From Hysterangium stoloniferum (taxonomy: Eukaryota; Basidiomycota; Agaricomycetes; Hysterangiales; Hysterangiaceae), in assembly GCA_015178975.1 (NCBI GenBank), contig WHVD01000003.1, positions 930,001 to 994,000 of the forward strand: 64,000 bases of DNA. The letters are read 5' to 3'. Each line of letters starts with the position of its first letter. Within the stretch, counting starts at the first letter, position 1. The translations under genes and the position numbers were made by a program. Shown in pieces: positions 20,373 to 32,676 of this stretch. The notes under the pieces were generated by a model that made no database searches, had not been told where the DNA came from, and saw nothing but the letters and a program-made list of their open reading frames with translations.

Positions 20373-22857
20373 CTATGTCAAAGAAGATGTCGAAGGATGC
20401 TTGGAACTCCTCCCCATGCATCCTGCGATGAACCCCCCAAGGTGTAGGATAGCGTTGCCCCAGGCGAGACGCTTAGCACGAAAGGAAAGAGCGATGTCCT
20501 CCCGCCTTGAAGCGTCATTGGCAGATGTCAACCCATCCAGTTTTTGGATCGATGAGACCCAACAACCGTAGGCCTTCTGGCGCGTTCGGATTATGGCGTG
20601 AACGCGATCAGCGGAAGTGTCAGTAATATGGGCAATGAGAGGGGGTCGAGGGTGTAGTGATGGCGGGGTAGGAGTGATGAGCAGTGTGGAGCTCATGTCT
20701 CCCCCAGGGGGGATTTCTCTCGAGGTGTCCGAATCCGGCAACAGTTGCTCCAGCAAGTCAACGAGGTCCACTGCAGAGTGGATTGGTGTGTGGTCAGGAA
20801 GAACACAAGAAGAGTTGACAAGTAAGGACTGAAACATGGAGAGTTCCACCCGCTCGATATTCTCCGCTAAACGCAGCTGTTCCTTAGGGTCATTGACGTG
20901 TAGATAAAATGCACTCATGCGGTCCGACAATGTGAGAGACCCGCTATACCCCTGGATATGCCCTTTAAGAAGGGGGTGCCGCAGGGTTGGTCCCAGTCGC
21001 GTTAATGTGCATCCCACGGTAAAGATGTCGGAGGGGTAATTAATGGACCCGCACATCCAACTTGACTGGAAGGGACTGGAGGGGCCAGCCGTATCCTCAG
21101 AGTGGAGGGGGAGAGGATGGCCGCGGCAGGGGGCTGCGAATGGGTGGGCCGGGGGGGGGTCAATGACAAGGGGCTTGTCGGCCTGAGTATCGGTTCTTCG
21201 TTTCCCTTTTGCTTTTTCGCTTAAGGGGGGAGGCTCCTCAAAGACTTCCATTGCCAGGGGGTTCTTTGGAGATGTCTGTGGCTGAGAGAGGCGCCTCGAG
21301 GACTTCCTCCATAGGTGTTGTGAGAACTTCTGGGATAGGGTGATCAATATCCATGAATGTATCGTTAGGATGCTGAATGGGGCTTCCCAGAGAAATGCAA
21401 GGGGAGTAGGGAGAGGCAGGCGGTGGACTCCGAGTTGTCAAGGAAGTGAGGGGAATGTTAGACACCACAGGGACTAAGGGCGTCGGAGTAGAGTGGGAGG
21501 CGACGAGAGGGTCAGGTGACCTGCGGAGGGGTGAGATTGGCTGTGGTACTGGAGAAGGCTTGGGTATGGATGAGGACGGTGATATCAGGGAATGTCCTGC
21601 GAAGGGGAGGGGTAGTGGTATAGGGGGAAGAGAAGGCAGCTCGGTGGATGGTACAAGACTTCCCGGTAACTCTGAAAAGGGTGTAAAGTGCTGTAATGTG
21701 GGTACAGAAGAGACCAGTGGAGGTGGAGGGAGATGAGAGGAACTGGATGGGGTCGCAGAGTCTGTTGGACGATACCCTCTCCAAACTCTGACGGAAGTTG
21801 GTAGCTTTCGTCGTTGGTTAGGATCACTCGTGAAGAAGTGAATGTTGTCAGGGAGTAGGAAACCTTCATGGCAGTCAGCACCGAGGTACTTGCTGTCGTA
21901 GGTGGGGTATTGAGATTGGTCGTCCTCCGAGTCAGATGAAAGATCACCGGGCCCCATCCGGTAGGTCCATTCCTGAGGTCCACATTGTGAAGGGGGTCTG
22001 GGAGGTAGTGCAACTCCATCTCCACGTCGCAATGCAATGCTGTGTAATTTGATCCTTCGTACTTTGTCCCAATCGTAGAAGGTGACCCCGTCTCTTCCTT
22101 TCCTACTTTTTTGTCCTACACTCCGAACGCATGGCGTGCCCCCGTCACTGCAATCCGTTTCAGCGAAATCCGTCCATTTATGACCCGAAGGGGGAGCGAT
22201 GATTGAAGGATTATCGTGCCCTTCCATTCTCCTCCATTCCTGCCGTGTCCGCCTTGAAGGGACATTATCCCTAGCCCCCATCCTCCGCTGTCCTTCCAAG
22301 TACTCCTCTCTCCTCTTCTGTTTAAGCGTTTTCAATTCCTCCTGAACCTGTGATGAGAAAGCCTCAGACTGCTGCTTCCTTTTGATCTCCTCTTCGGTAG
22401 AAGGGTAAATACTATGAGAAGGTGGTGGGGTTTCACTCCATGTTCCCGAGGGAGCCCCCCAAGTATTAGAGGACCATGGCGCAGCTTTTGAAACGGAGTC
22501 CGTCTGCATAGGATTCGTGGATGACAAGGTCTCCTCCATGCGCTCGACAGTTTCTGTTCGAGGTGATGGGGCAGAAGGAACTGTAGTTTGAGGTCGAGGT
22601 ATTCTTTTGAAATTGGGAAATCGGGGTCTGGGAAGAGGAGCGTATGGAGTAAAGGCGGTCCCGTTCCCCGAGCTGATGGATGTTCCCACAATGTTGCCCT
22701 GCGCAGCGGAGGGTATTGGCAAAGGCGTTCCAGAGTTGCTCGTGGAGTGCTCGACTTGTTCAGTACGAGATGGCATGGTAGAGGTATTAATAGGTTGAGG
22801 TCACGGTATTCTTTTGAAGTTGGGGAATTTGGGTTTGGGTTGCTGCTCCTGCGACAT
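20373..22857 (-). pseudogene. E2 accessory ORF between pol and 3' LTR
   Basis: It starts at ATG 22855-22857 (MSQ, as in E1). It has a TGA near 22801, then an open frame 22776-21238 (512 aa), then a frameshift into 21347-20373 (324 aa), ending next to the polypurine tract. Visible parts: an N-terminal FPNFKRIPRP motif that occurs twice, a charged helical segment (EELKTLKQKRREEYLEGQRR), a long Pro/Ser-rich centre, and a C-terminal region (INYPSDIFTVGCTL ... EDIALSFRAKRL). No signal peptide or membrane helix was seen, so it is unlikely to be an envelope protein despite its position. Function unknown. E1 and G1n carry the same ORF or its tail. Confidence 0.75.
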
Positions 22858-23052
22858 AGTATACTGATTAGAGAGGTTGACGTGGAGGGAAGAGATAGGG
22901 GGAATAAAATTTTCTTTAGTGAATTTACGTATTTTATATTAATTTCAAGCTCCACTCGGTTATTGAAGTGAAAGGCTGAGGGGGAAGAAAGTGGGGGGGT
23001 AGAGCTAGAAGTAGATAAACAGTGTTGTCGTCGTAAGGATGTGAAATGATCA

Positions 23053-26000
23053 TTAAATTCGATAAATAGTCTTGTAAGCTCTAAGGAGAGCGGGAGCGTT
23101 ACGAAGGTCATTGCCATTTAACCAAGTGTCCTCCTCTGGTCCGTATCCTTTCCATCGAACCTGGAAAAGGAGTCGATTTCGATGCTTTTTGTGCCCTACT
23201 ATAGCTTCTACTTCGTACTCCTCGTCGTTACGGTTGAGTTCTCGAGGGTTCTCGAGTAGCTCCCTGGATCTGAATTCCTTTGGGGAGAGGTGGTACTTTT
23301 TAAGATGGTCTCGATTAATCACTGGATGTAATTGATATTCCGAGGGAATGCGGAGTCGGAAGACTTGAGGATTGATCTTTTCCAAGACCTCAAACGGCCC
23401 TATCCGTCTTTGTATAAGTTTCCTTCCGGGTCCCTTGGCTTCGATGAGCTCGAGAGAATGGGGATTAATCAGAACATGATCTCCCTCTGAGATATCTTCC
23501 ACCAATCTCCATCTCTTGTTGTAACTGCGAGCTTGGGTTTCTTGTGCTCGCGCAATCGAATCCTGCACCACTTGTCGGTGATTTTCCAATTCTAAGATCC
23601 ATTGGTCGGCTACAGGGCTATCCGATAATTCTCTGGGAACCACAGGGTCGTCCCCTCCCAGACAGCTAGACATTCCTCTTGGTAAGTAGCCCATCAGCAA
23701 AAAGGCCGGCGCATAGCTTGTTGAGCTTTGAACCATCAAATTGTAGGTATGAGCCACTACTTGAGTCCATTTAGACCATTCCTCCTTCGAAGAGGCACAG
23801 TACGCTCTGAGCATTTGCTCCACAATAGCATTAGCATTCTCCATTTGACCGTCGGTCTGAGGGTGGTGGGACGAGGATACTGCAAGGGCACTTCCGTATA
23901 CTTTGCAGACTTCTCTCCAGAACCTACAGGTCCACCTCTTGTCTCGATCACAGATTATCCTTGAAGGCAGACCGAAAGGAGCAGCTACTTTATTCACGAA
24001 GATTCACGCGAATCCTTCTGCAGATAGATCTGAAGTGGTGGGTTCACAGATTAAGAAACGCGTGAGTTTATCCACGGCAACGAAGATGGCGGAATAGGCA
24101 CCCTCTGTAGAAGGAGGCAATCCGGTAATCAGGTCCATCGAGACAACCTCAAACGGCCTTAGGGGTACATCTGCGGGTCGAAGAGCTCCTTGTCGAGTGG
24201 AATGATCAATTTTAGTTTTCTGGCATATGTCGCAGCTGTGAGCGTACGCCACGCAGTCATGCAACATCCTCAGCCAGAAGAAACGGTCTTTCATCAGATT
24301 AAAGAGCCTGTGGCCACCTGCATGAGCTCCTTCGAAGGGGTTATCATGTATCAGCTTGAGTATGGTCGTCGTCATGCTGCTAGGAATGCAGATTCGACTT
24401 TTCCAGTCCAAATCTCGAAAGAACAATAGCTTATTCTTGCCGATGAAATAATGCGAAGGAGTAGTTACCATGTTTGGAGAAATGGGATCGGTGGCGTAAT
24501 AATTTCTGAAGGCAGGGTCCTTCTGGTATCCGTCGCGAAGTTCCTTAGCGTAATTTTCGTCGATCTCTATAAGCAATTGTGGATTAGAGAGAGTAAAATT
24601 CGCTTCATCGGTTTCATCGTTTCTGGGGAGGTTGTGCAAATCCCATTTCGTTTGGGGGATCTCTTCCATGGTTCCGACTGGTTCGACTAACTCGTGATGA
24701 GTGAGAAAGACGGCTTTTTCCGCTGGTTTGTTCTCCCATAATGTCTCATCGTTATTCCGGTTATAAGAATCCACTACAATCAGTAAAAGGTCGTCTCTCG
24801 CGGGGCTAGTATAGTCCGGTACTCAAGGAAGTCTGGACAGTGGGTCAACATTGCTATGTATTCGTCCTGCTCTATGTAGGATTTCCAGACTGGGGTATGC
24901 AGCGTATACCGCCCCCCATGCAGCCAGTCGACGATTAGTATTCTCGTAAGATCTGGCCCATTGTAACGCCGCATGGTCAGTGATCAGAAGGATATGTTCG
25001 CCTTCGATAAAGGGCTGGAAATGGACTAATCCTTCTTTAGCGGCTAACGCTTCTCGCTCTGTGGCTGAATAGTTACATTCTGCTTTCTTGAGCGTACGGC
25101 TCCAATAGGCGATAACACGTTCAACCGTGACACTGGTGTCATCAAAATCTGCAGCCCAGGAATCTGTCCAGGTGAATTCCGGCTCCTTGGTTTTATAACG
25201 AGTAACGAAGATAGGCATGTCTCGTGATTGATCGAAGGCTGCTCGTGCTTGGGCATAAATTTTAGTATCCTTAAGGTTTTTAAGCGTCATTTTCTGTATT
25301 TGTTGGAGACAACATCCTAGCGCAAAGTCCGAAGCATCTGTGTATAACCGATAAGGCATACCGCTCGAGGGGTGTCCGAGTACTGGAGCTGAACTCAACG
25401 CAACCTTGATGTCCTCAAAAGCTCGGGTGTGTTCAGAATCCTAATTCCAACGAACTCCTTTTTTCAAGAGGTTGAAAAGTGGAGCGACCGTCCAGGAGTA
25501 AAATGGTATGTACGCAGAGAAATACAGAACCATTCCTAGAAAACGTTGAAGATCCACTATCTTAGAAGGCGTAGCCAATTCTAATATAGCGGCGACCTTT
25601 TCTTGATGGGTCGAAAAGCCGAGTCTAGACACCTTATGTCCTAGTAGTAGAATCGAATTATACCCTACCTACGTAGCACTTTTTGGGGAGAGAGTGATTC
25701 CCACGGCAATTATGACTTGTAAAACCTGATCTAAATGTTCTAGATGATCGTCCCATGTCTTAGAAAAGATCACAATGTCGTCAATATAAACCAGACAGAA
25801 TATCCATAAGTAAGGTGCAAGTACGGTTTGCATAACCCTTTGGAATATAGAACATCCATTATGAAGTCCAAAGGGCATTCTCCTGAATTGCCACAGTCCT
25901 CAATAGGATCTGAAGGCGGTCTTCGGCTTGTCTTCCTCTAACATTTCAAGTTGGGTAAAACCGGCTAGTGCATCGAAGGAAGATAAGATGTTGGAGCCCA

Positions 26001-26151
26001 AAAGTGCTTGCATGATTTCCGACTGGTGTGGCAGCGGGAATTCATTGGGAACTGTTAGACTGTTCAACTTTCTATAGTCGATCACTACTCGTGGTTTCCC
26101 GTTGTGATAGACGACAAAGGCTGGCGCCCCCCAAGGACTCTTGGACGGTTC
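23053..26151 (-). pseudogene. E2 reverse transcriptase (rest), RNase H, integrase, chromodomain
   Basis: Read from 26151 downward. RT resumes with VVIDYRKLNSLTVP; the palm carries the intact YIDD (LVYIDDIVIFSKTW, near 25780). RNase H starts YTDASDFALGCCL. The integrase zinc finger (HAGGHRLF ... CDICQKTK) is followed by catalytic Asp in VSMDLITGLP and in ICDRDKRW, and Glu in GQMENANAIVEQML. The C-terminal chromodomain reads YEVEAIVGHKKHRNRLLFQVRWKG with EEDTWLNGNDL, ending at 23053. Stops near 25877, 25441 and 24004 and small shifts break the frame. Chromodomains of this class bind modified histone tails and steer integration to heterochromatin, which fits the self-nesting seen here. Confidence 0.93.
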
Positions 26152-28107
26152 TGTTATGTATTTCTAAGCTTTTTCCAATTTTTTAAACAATTTCCCCTAA
26201 CAAATTGCGAAAACAAATATTTAAATGTAATTATATCGCGACGACAAAATTGTACTATATTTGCTTGATTTATCTTGAATTTATACAATTTATTTTGTAT
26301 TTTTAACATATAAATTGAGCAAGTTATTAAATTTTTATCTTTTATTCTTTTTTGATTAATATGTCGGTGACTCAGCGCTTAGTCACAACGCGCAAAAAGA
26401 TCATGTGATATTCACATGGTATTTCAAACTCCGACACCGACAAAACGTGATTTGAAATACTCGTGCATTATCAAGGCAAAATATATATATTTTTATATTA
26501 TTATAATAAAATATTATATTTATAACTAACTAAAAGTAAATATAATAATTATATAATAATATAAAACCGGCCTGGCGTTTATTACACGGCGTGCGGGAAA
26601 ATCATCACAACGAGTGACAACCGTCACAACAGGTGACAGTTGTCACAAGGGCACGCGACGGTCACAGAGGCACGCGACGGTCACACAGACGCGTGACAGT
26701 CACAACACGTGACAGTCACAAGACGCGAAGGATATCATGCGCGCGCACAGGTGTGAGAGCATTATATAATCATATATGCTACTTCAGCAAAAACCAGAAA
26801 TCTCTGGAACATTCCAGTAGGCTTCCAAAGGAATAGTAGATAGTAGATACTAATAATAGATAGAATATTGTAGAATATTCTATAAGATTCCAGTAAGTTC
26901 TATTATGCCAAGAATATTCTATAGTGTCTTAGAAGTAGTTAGAACCTTCCACAATGCTCTAGAAAATTCTAGAAAATTCTAAATGACATCACTCCTCCCA
27001 GAATGACATCATTAAATCTTCTAGAATCTTCTAAATGTCTCAGACTAAAATGTATATAAGGAGCTCAGCTCCAGCCTTGAATAGAATAATAAAAATCAAT
27101 CATATCATCACATCAACCCACCACATCTGTGTGTGTCACTGCAGCAAGCAGGCTATTCCACCCCTATCTGGGCAGTTGGACATCTCATTCCACCTCTATC
27201 TGAGCTGTTGGAAACCCTTGCCACCTCTATCAGAGTTGTTGGCCCAATAAGATCCCTTGTCACCTCAATCTGAGCTGTTGACTGATCTGCTGTTCCCCTG
27301 TCACCTCAATCTGAGTTGTTGACTTTTGTTCCCCCTTGCCACTTCTTAATTGAATAGTTGGCTATCTTTTATATATTATTTCCACTTCAGTTAGAGCTGT
27401 TGGTTATCAACTAATAATATATAAATAATCTCATACTATAGTCATCTCTTAATTGAGTATTTGATTATTAGTTTTCTCTACATTGTTATTTGTAGTTTAA
27501 GACTTCAGTCACCTCTAGTTGAGTAATTTGACTGTTTATTACATTGCAAATAATCCCGTTCCTTTGTTCATTTATTGTGAATCAGTAAAGCATATTCACA
27601 TAAACAAATACTGAGAATATCCTTGCAGAATCCTTAAGACTACATTAAGATCCTGATAAGTTAATATCACAGTAGACCTTGTAGGTTAGTGTAAATAAAG
27701 CATATATTAGCCAAATAGTGTTTTATTCTATATCTAATCTTTTGACCTGTTTATAAATATTTTTACTGTTTGATAAATAGTATAAAATATATATATAAAC
27801 TAGCTAGCATTGAAGTTAAATCTAGCTTCGGAATCAGTAAATTGTTATTCTTATTTTAGTAGTTGTTATCACAGAAAAAGAACAAGCTTGCACAAGCAGC
27901 TCTCAAAACCTTCTTTGCGAAGTAGGGTGCATATATTCAAGTAAACTCTTGACTTCAGGGGTTCTAAGTCTATTTAGGCTGCCACTGATTAATATCAAAT
28001 ACTTAAATTATTTTACCTTGTAGTGAATTGAGTATTTGCACACTTTGATAAGAGCATTGGACTCCTTTTTCGGAAAATAAGTATTAAAGTAAGGCTAATA
28101 CATTACA
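26152..28107 (+). mobile_element. Giant solo LTR, family s6, TSD GGTTC
   Basis: 1,956 bp from TGTTATGTATTTC to AATACATTACA, flanked by GGTTC at 26147-26151 and 28108-28112. It splits the E2 reverse transcriptase. No ORF. A TATA-like tgtatataagg at 27051-27061 is followed by about 1 kb holding degenerate repeats of cacctcnatctgagytgttg (27160-27350). The 26600-26720 stretch has a few copies of the unit expanded in the sister copy at 30063-32671. Confidence 0.88.
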
Positions 28108-28112
28108 GGTTC

Positions 28113-30062
28113 GATTACTCCCTGTTGGAACCAAGTATCCATTTGTTCATCAATGACTTTCCTATTAGCTGGGGAGGTTGGGAACATTGACATTGAAATA
28201 GGTTGCGCGCCCTCTTTCAATGGGACATTGACCTTGACATCCACTTGTCCCAGTCGCCCGTCTACGCCGAAGGCTAGGACATTCTTAGTTAATCCCGACT
28301 CCAAGTGGGAGGAGACATCGGTAGGGATGTCAGGTCCTAAGTTAACCAGCTTATGCAGATCTTCCGCACAAAAGGTTTCCGTGGTGGCAACCTCTGACGT
28401 TTTAGGACCTGCCGGGTCAAAATCGTCTGCGAGTTCCCGTTCTGGGGGCAGTCCGGAGGATTGAGGATTAATGACACGCTCCTCTTCTATTTTTGATAGA
28501 CTCTCAACAAGATGGGCGATCTTGGTTGCCGTTGACTGCATCGATGCTTTCTCAGTCGAAGATCTAGGAGTCTGGGCCCATTTGTTCGCGTCGTGAATTA
28601 ATCCAACAGTTTCCCCTCGTCTGATGATTCTTGGCATCAGAGAGGGATTAGCGAGAGGTATCGCGGCACGTTCCCTAGAGATGGCGGTGGTGGGAGCAGC
28701 TAGTATACTCCCATCGTCGTTCTGCAAGACCACTCCCTCGACTATCCATTGGTCACCAATAAGATCTCCTACAAAGATTGGTACTAATCGAGCCGATTCC
28801 GGTTCTACAGTACAATCCTGTAAGGCCCGTGCAACTCTTTCAGTACGCACTCCTTTGTCTGGTTTGGAAGTCAATTCAGGCGAGTCATTGGCTAATTGGA
28901 TCTTGCTAATCGAAAAGGTTAAAGGCTGCGGCTCCTTGGAAGAACTGGCTGGGATAGATCCTGCTCTCCCAGGCAAAATCAATCTGGAACCCAGCGGTTG
29001 GTCTCGCAGTGTCCCAATCTCATAGTTCACGTGAAAGTCTTCTCCAAGAAGGATCGGGACAGTCATACCTCGGACAACGTACATTTCGGTGGTAAATTTA
29101 AGGAGTATACCGGTGTCGTCCTTGAGATAAATGGGGACATTGACGTATCCTAATACTTTGGCATTACCAGTAAGTTGCACGAGGTGCAGCTTGAGTCCTT
29201 GCTTGAGTTTAGGGCATCCTCTAGTTCCTTATAGAAATCCTCCGAGATTAAGGAGAGGTCAGCCCCAGCATCCAGCCTGATTTTGATAGGATTTGAGGCT
29301 TCTGAGTTCCCTACATGTCCGTACTACGTGTCCGTAGACATGTAATGCTGAAATCCCAATACTGGAATATCCACCTGGAGGGTCCCTTCTGCGATAGATA
29401 ATAGTCGAATCTCCTTTCATAAGTCGACTGGATCGGGGGTATTGAACTCTAGGTCTTTTGCTTTCTTTTCTTGCAGCCAGTTTGACGTTCCTCCTGATAC
29501 GTCTACCGTTAGGTACCTTGGGGGTGGGGTTCAAAATAGAGTCGTCTGCTTCAGAGTCTGATTCATCGCTAGGAATTAAGTCGGGTAATTGCCCTGGGTC
29601 AAAGGGGAAGCTCTCCTCCTCCGATCCCTCTGACTCAGAGGGGTCTTCTATAACGTAGGTCTGACTTATTTCCTTAGATTGGTTTGCAAATGCGTCCTCG
29701 TCGACGATTTCCTCAATGGTGGGAGGTTCAGGTCGCGATAAAACTCTTGTTTCAGTCAGACCTTCATGGTTCTGACGATGAGCATCTAGCCAGTCTCCTT
29801 TCTCGAGAAAATCATGGTCTGATATAGAAACATAAACTTGCGATGTCTCGTTCTCATTCGAGGATGCTTTCACGTCTGAAACAATGCTGTCCTCTGACTG
29901 AGGAAGGTAGACAGAAATGAAAATTGATTCCTCATCAATGTTATGTACTTGTCCCTGTACACTTAATCCATAAACCATTTCATAAGCCCTTTGATCCTCC
30001 ACCTCTTCCATTGGGTTCTGCGCGGAGCACTTGTTAATAGAGACATAGTGCGACATCCTGCC
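28113..30062 (-). pseudogene. E2 spacer, protease and RT start
   Basis: This continues from the gag knuckle after the 30063-32671 insertion: MSHYVSINKCSAQNP at 30056, an acidic spacer, then the protease active site LDAGADLSLISEDF near 29235-29280 (Asp-Ala-Gly, the less common form of D-[ST]-G). A 361-codon frame (29180-28095) follows, containing the protease C-terminus (VPILLGEDFHVNYE) and the RT lead-in VPLKEGAQPISMSMFP ... DEQMDTWFQQGVIE. Frame breaks lie between 29259 and 29180. Confidence 0.88.
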
Positions 30063-31356
30063 TGTGATGTATTAGCCTTACTTTAATACTGTTTTCTGAA
30101 AAAGGAGTCCAATGCTCTATCAAAATGTGCAAATACTCAATTCACTGCAAGGTAAAATAATTTAAGTATTTGATATTAATCAGTGGCAGCCTAAATAGAC
30201 TTAGAACCCCTGAAGTCAAGAGTTTACTTGAATATATGCACCCTACTTTGCAAAGAAGGTTTTGAGAGCTGCTTATACAAGCTTGTTCTTTTTCTGTAAA
30301 AACACTACTAAAATATGAATAACAATTCACTGATTCAGAATCTAGATTCAACTTCGATTCTAGCTAGTTTATATATATTTTATACTATTTATCAAACAGT
30401 AAAAATATTTATAAACAGGTCAAAAGATTAGATATAGAATAAAACACTATTTGGCTAATATATGCTTTATTTACACTAACCTACAGGGTCTACTGTGATA
30501 CTAACTTATCAGGATCTTAATGTAGTCGTCTTAAGGATTCTGCAAGGATATTCTCAGTATTTGTTTATGTGAATATGCTTTACTGATTCACAATAAATGA
30601 ACAAAGGAACGGGATTATTTGCAATGTAATAAATAGTCAAATTACTCAACTAGAGGTGACTGAAGTTTTAGACTACAAATAACAATGTAAAGAAAACTAA
30701 TAATCGGTACTCAATTAAGAGATGACTATAGTATAAAGGATTAATACCAGAAGCTCAACAAGAGGTGGCAGGGAATCCTGATTGGTCAGAAGAGTGACCA
30801 GGGGGTAGGATTATTGTCAGAAGCTCAACAAGAGGTGACAAAGGGATCCTGAGATAACTTAGGTCAGCAGCTCAACTAGAGGTGACTAAGTATTTGTATT
30901 TATTTGTCCAACAGCCCAACAAGGGGTGGAATAAACTGCTTGCTGCAGTGGCACACTGATGTGGCTGATAAAATGTAGTAAAGATTGATTTTTATGATAT
31001 TCAAGGCTGGAGCTGAGCTCCTTATATACATTTTGGTCTGAGACATTTTAGAAGATTCTAGAAGATTGAATGATGTCATTTAGAATTTTCTAGAATTTTC
31101 TAGAGCATTGTGGGAAGTTCTAACTACTTCTAAGACACTATAGAATATTCTTGGCACAATAGAACTTACTGGAATCTTATAGAATATTCTACAATATTCT
31201 ATCTATTATTAGTATCTACTATCTACTGTTCCTTTGGAAGCCACTGGAATGTTCCAGAGATTTCCGGTTTTTGTTGAAGTAGCATATATGATTATATAAT
31301 GCTCTGGCGCCTGTGCGCGCGCATAACATCCTTCGCATCTTGTGACTGTCACACGT

Positions 31357-31763
31357 TGTGACAGTCGTGCGCCCTTGTGACAGTCGCGCGCCCTTGTGAC
31401 AGTCGCGCGCCCTTGTGACAGTCGCGCGCCCTTGTGACAGTCGCGCGCCCTTGTGACAGTCGCGCGCCCTTGTGACAGTCGCGCGCCCTTGTGACAGTCG
31501 CGCGCCCTTGTGACAGTCGCGCGCCCTTGTGACAGTCGCGCGCCCTTGTGACAGTCGCGCGCCCTTGTGACAGTCGCGCGCCCTTGTGACAGTCGCGCGC
31601 CCTTGTGACAGTCGCGCGCCCTTGTGACAGTCGCGCGCCCTTGTGACAGTCGCGCGCCCTTGTGACAGTCGCGCGCCCTTGTGACAGTCGCGCGCCCTTG
31701 TGACAGTCGCGCGCCCTTGTGACAGTCACGCGCCCTTGTGACAGTCGCGCGCCCTTGTGACAA
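31357..31763 (-). repeat. 19 bp minisatellite, about 21 copies
   Basis: Units of gtgacagtcgcgcgccctt are almost identical throughout. The sister LTR at 26152-28107 has only a few diverged units at 26630-26720, so the array grew after the two copies separated. All frames are open by repetition only. The array lies upstream of the LTR TATA box in transcription sense, that is, in U3. Confidence 0.95.
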
Positions 31764-31881
31764 CTGTCACTCGTTGTGACGGCTGTCACTCGTTGTAAGG
31801 AGTTTCCCGCACGCCGTATAATAAACACAGGTGGCCGGCTTTATATTATTATAATTATTATATTTATTTTTAGTTAGTTAT

Positions 31882-32306
31882 TAGCCAGGTGACCATGACA
31901 ATGCAATGGTCACCAATGTCCACCAGAGCGCCGCTGGGCGGACCACCACCTTATCACTCGCCGCAAACAGTTGTCTCCGAAGATAGAACTTTGTCAGCTA
32001 GTGTAGAGGGTGGCTAGGGGAAACGGGATAGTAACGGTTTCGAGCTGACGAGAGCTCTCATCAGGGGGATACCGCTACCCCAACCATTTCACCCATCCAG
32101 AATTACTGATTAGGAGTCTACTACTGAGCCTGGTCCAAAGGGAGTGATAAGATAGTCGATTCGTGCCGACCTACGCGTGCATCGAACTCTGAGAATCTTG
32201 GTGACCCAGTGGTGGGTAGTATACGGTTGGGAGCGAGTACCGAGGCCAGCAAGTTTCCTTGCTGGATCGGATTTGTCGATGTCCATACAGCAAGACGATG
32301 GTGGAT
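31882..32306 (-). other. 425 bp insert with structured-RNA signature
   Basis: The insert is absent from the sister LTR, whose text joins ...tagttat to aaatataat without it, so its limits are precise to a few bases. About 190 bp (32115-32306, minus sense) match 49806-50048 on +. The match includes a 20 nt hairpin with a GAAA loop at 32246-32265 that shows a compensatory base-pair change between copies. The rest (31882-32114) has no second copy here and contains a hammerhead-like core at 32037-32064. No ORF, no terminal inverted repeats and no clear TSD. Confidence 0.65.
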
Positions 32307-32676
32307 AAATATAATATGTTATTATAATAATATAGACATATATATTACCTTGATTATGTGTGATTATTTCACATCGCGTTTTGTCGGTGTCGGAGTTTGA
32401 AATGTCATGTGAATATCACATGATTACTCGCGCGTTGTGAATAAGTGCTGAGTCGCCGACATATTAATCAAAAAAGAAATAAAAGTAGAAATTCAATAAC
32501 TTGCTCAATTTATTAGATAAAAATACAAAATAAATTGTATAAATTCAAGATAAATTAAACAAATATTGTACAATTTTATCGTCGCAATATAATTACATTT
32601 GAATATTCGTTTTTGCAATTTGTTAGGGGAAATTGTTTAAAAAATCGGAAAAAACCTATAAATACATAACACTGCC

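Larger units (their letters stand above)
30063..32671 (-). mobile_element. Giant solo LTR, family s6, TSD CTGCC, with two internal additions
   Basis: 2,609 bp in reverse orientation, TGTGATGTATTAG to AATACATAACA on +, flanked by CTGCC at 30058-30062 and 32672-32676. It is collinear with 26152-28107 except for a 19 bp minisatellite (31357-31763) and a 425 bp insert (31882-32306) that explain most of the extra length. The TATA-like element is on minus at 31021-31030. It splits the E2 gag-pol junction right after the knuckle. Confidence 0.88.

Noticed and set aside
31209-31828. Two overlapping minus-strand ORFs of 159-184 codons; also considered as a CRISPR-like array
   Set aside because: The units are directly adjacent with no spacers, so this is a minisatellite in an LTR, and the open frames result from the 19 bp repeat running through all three phases.
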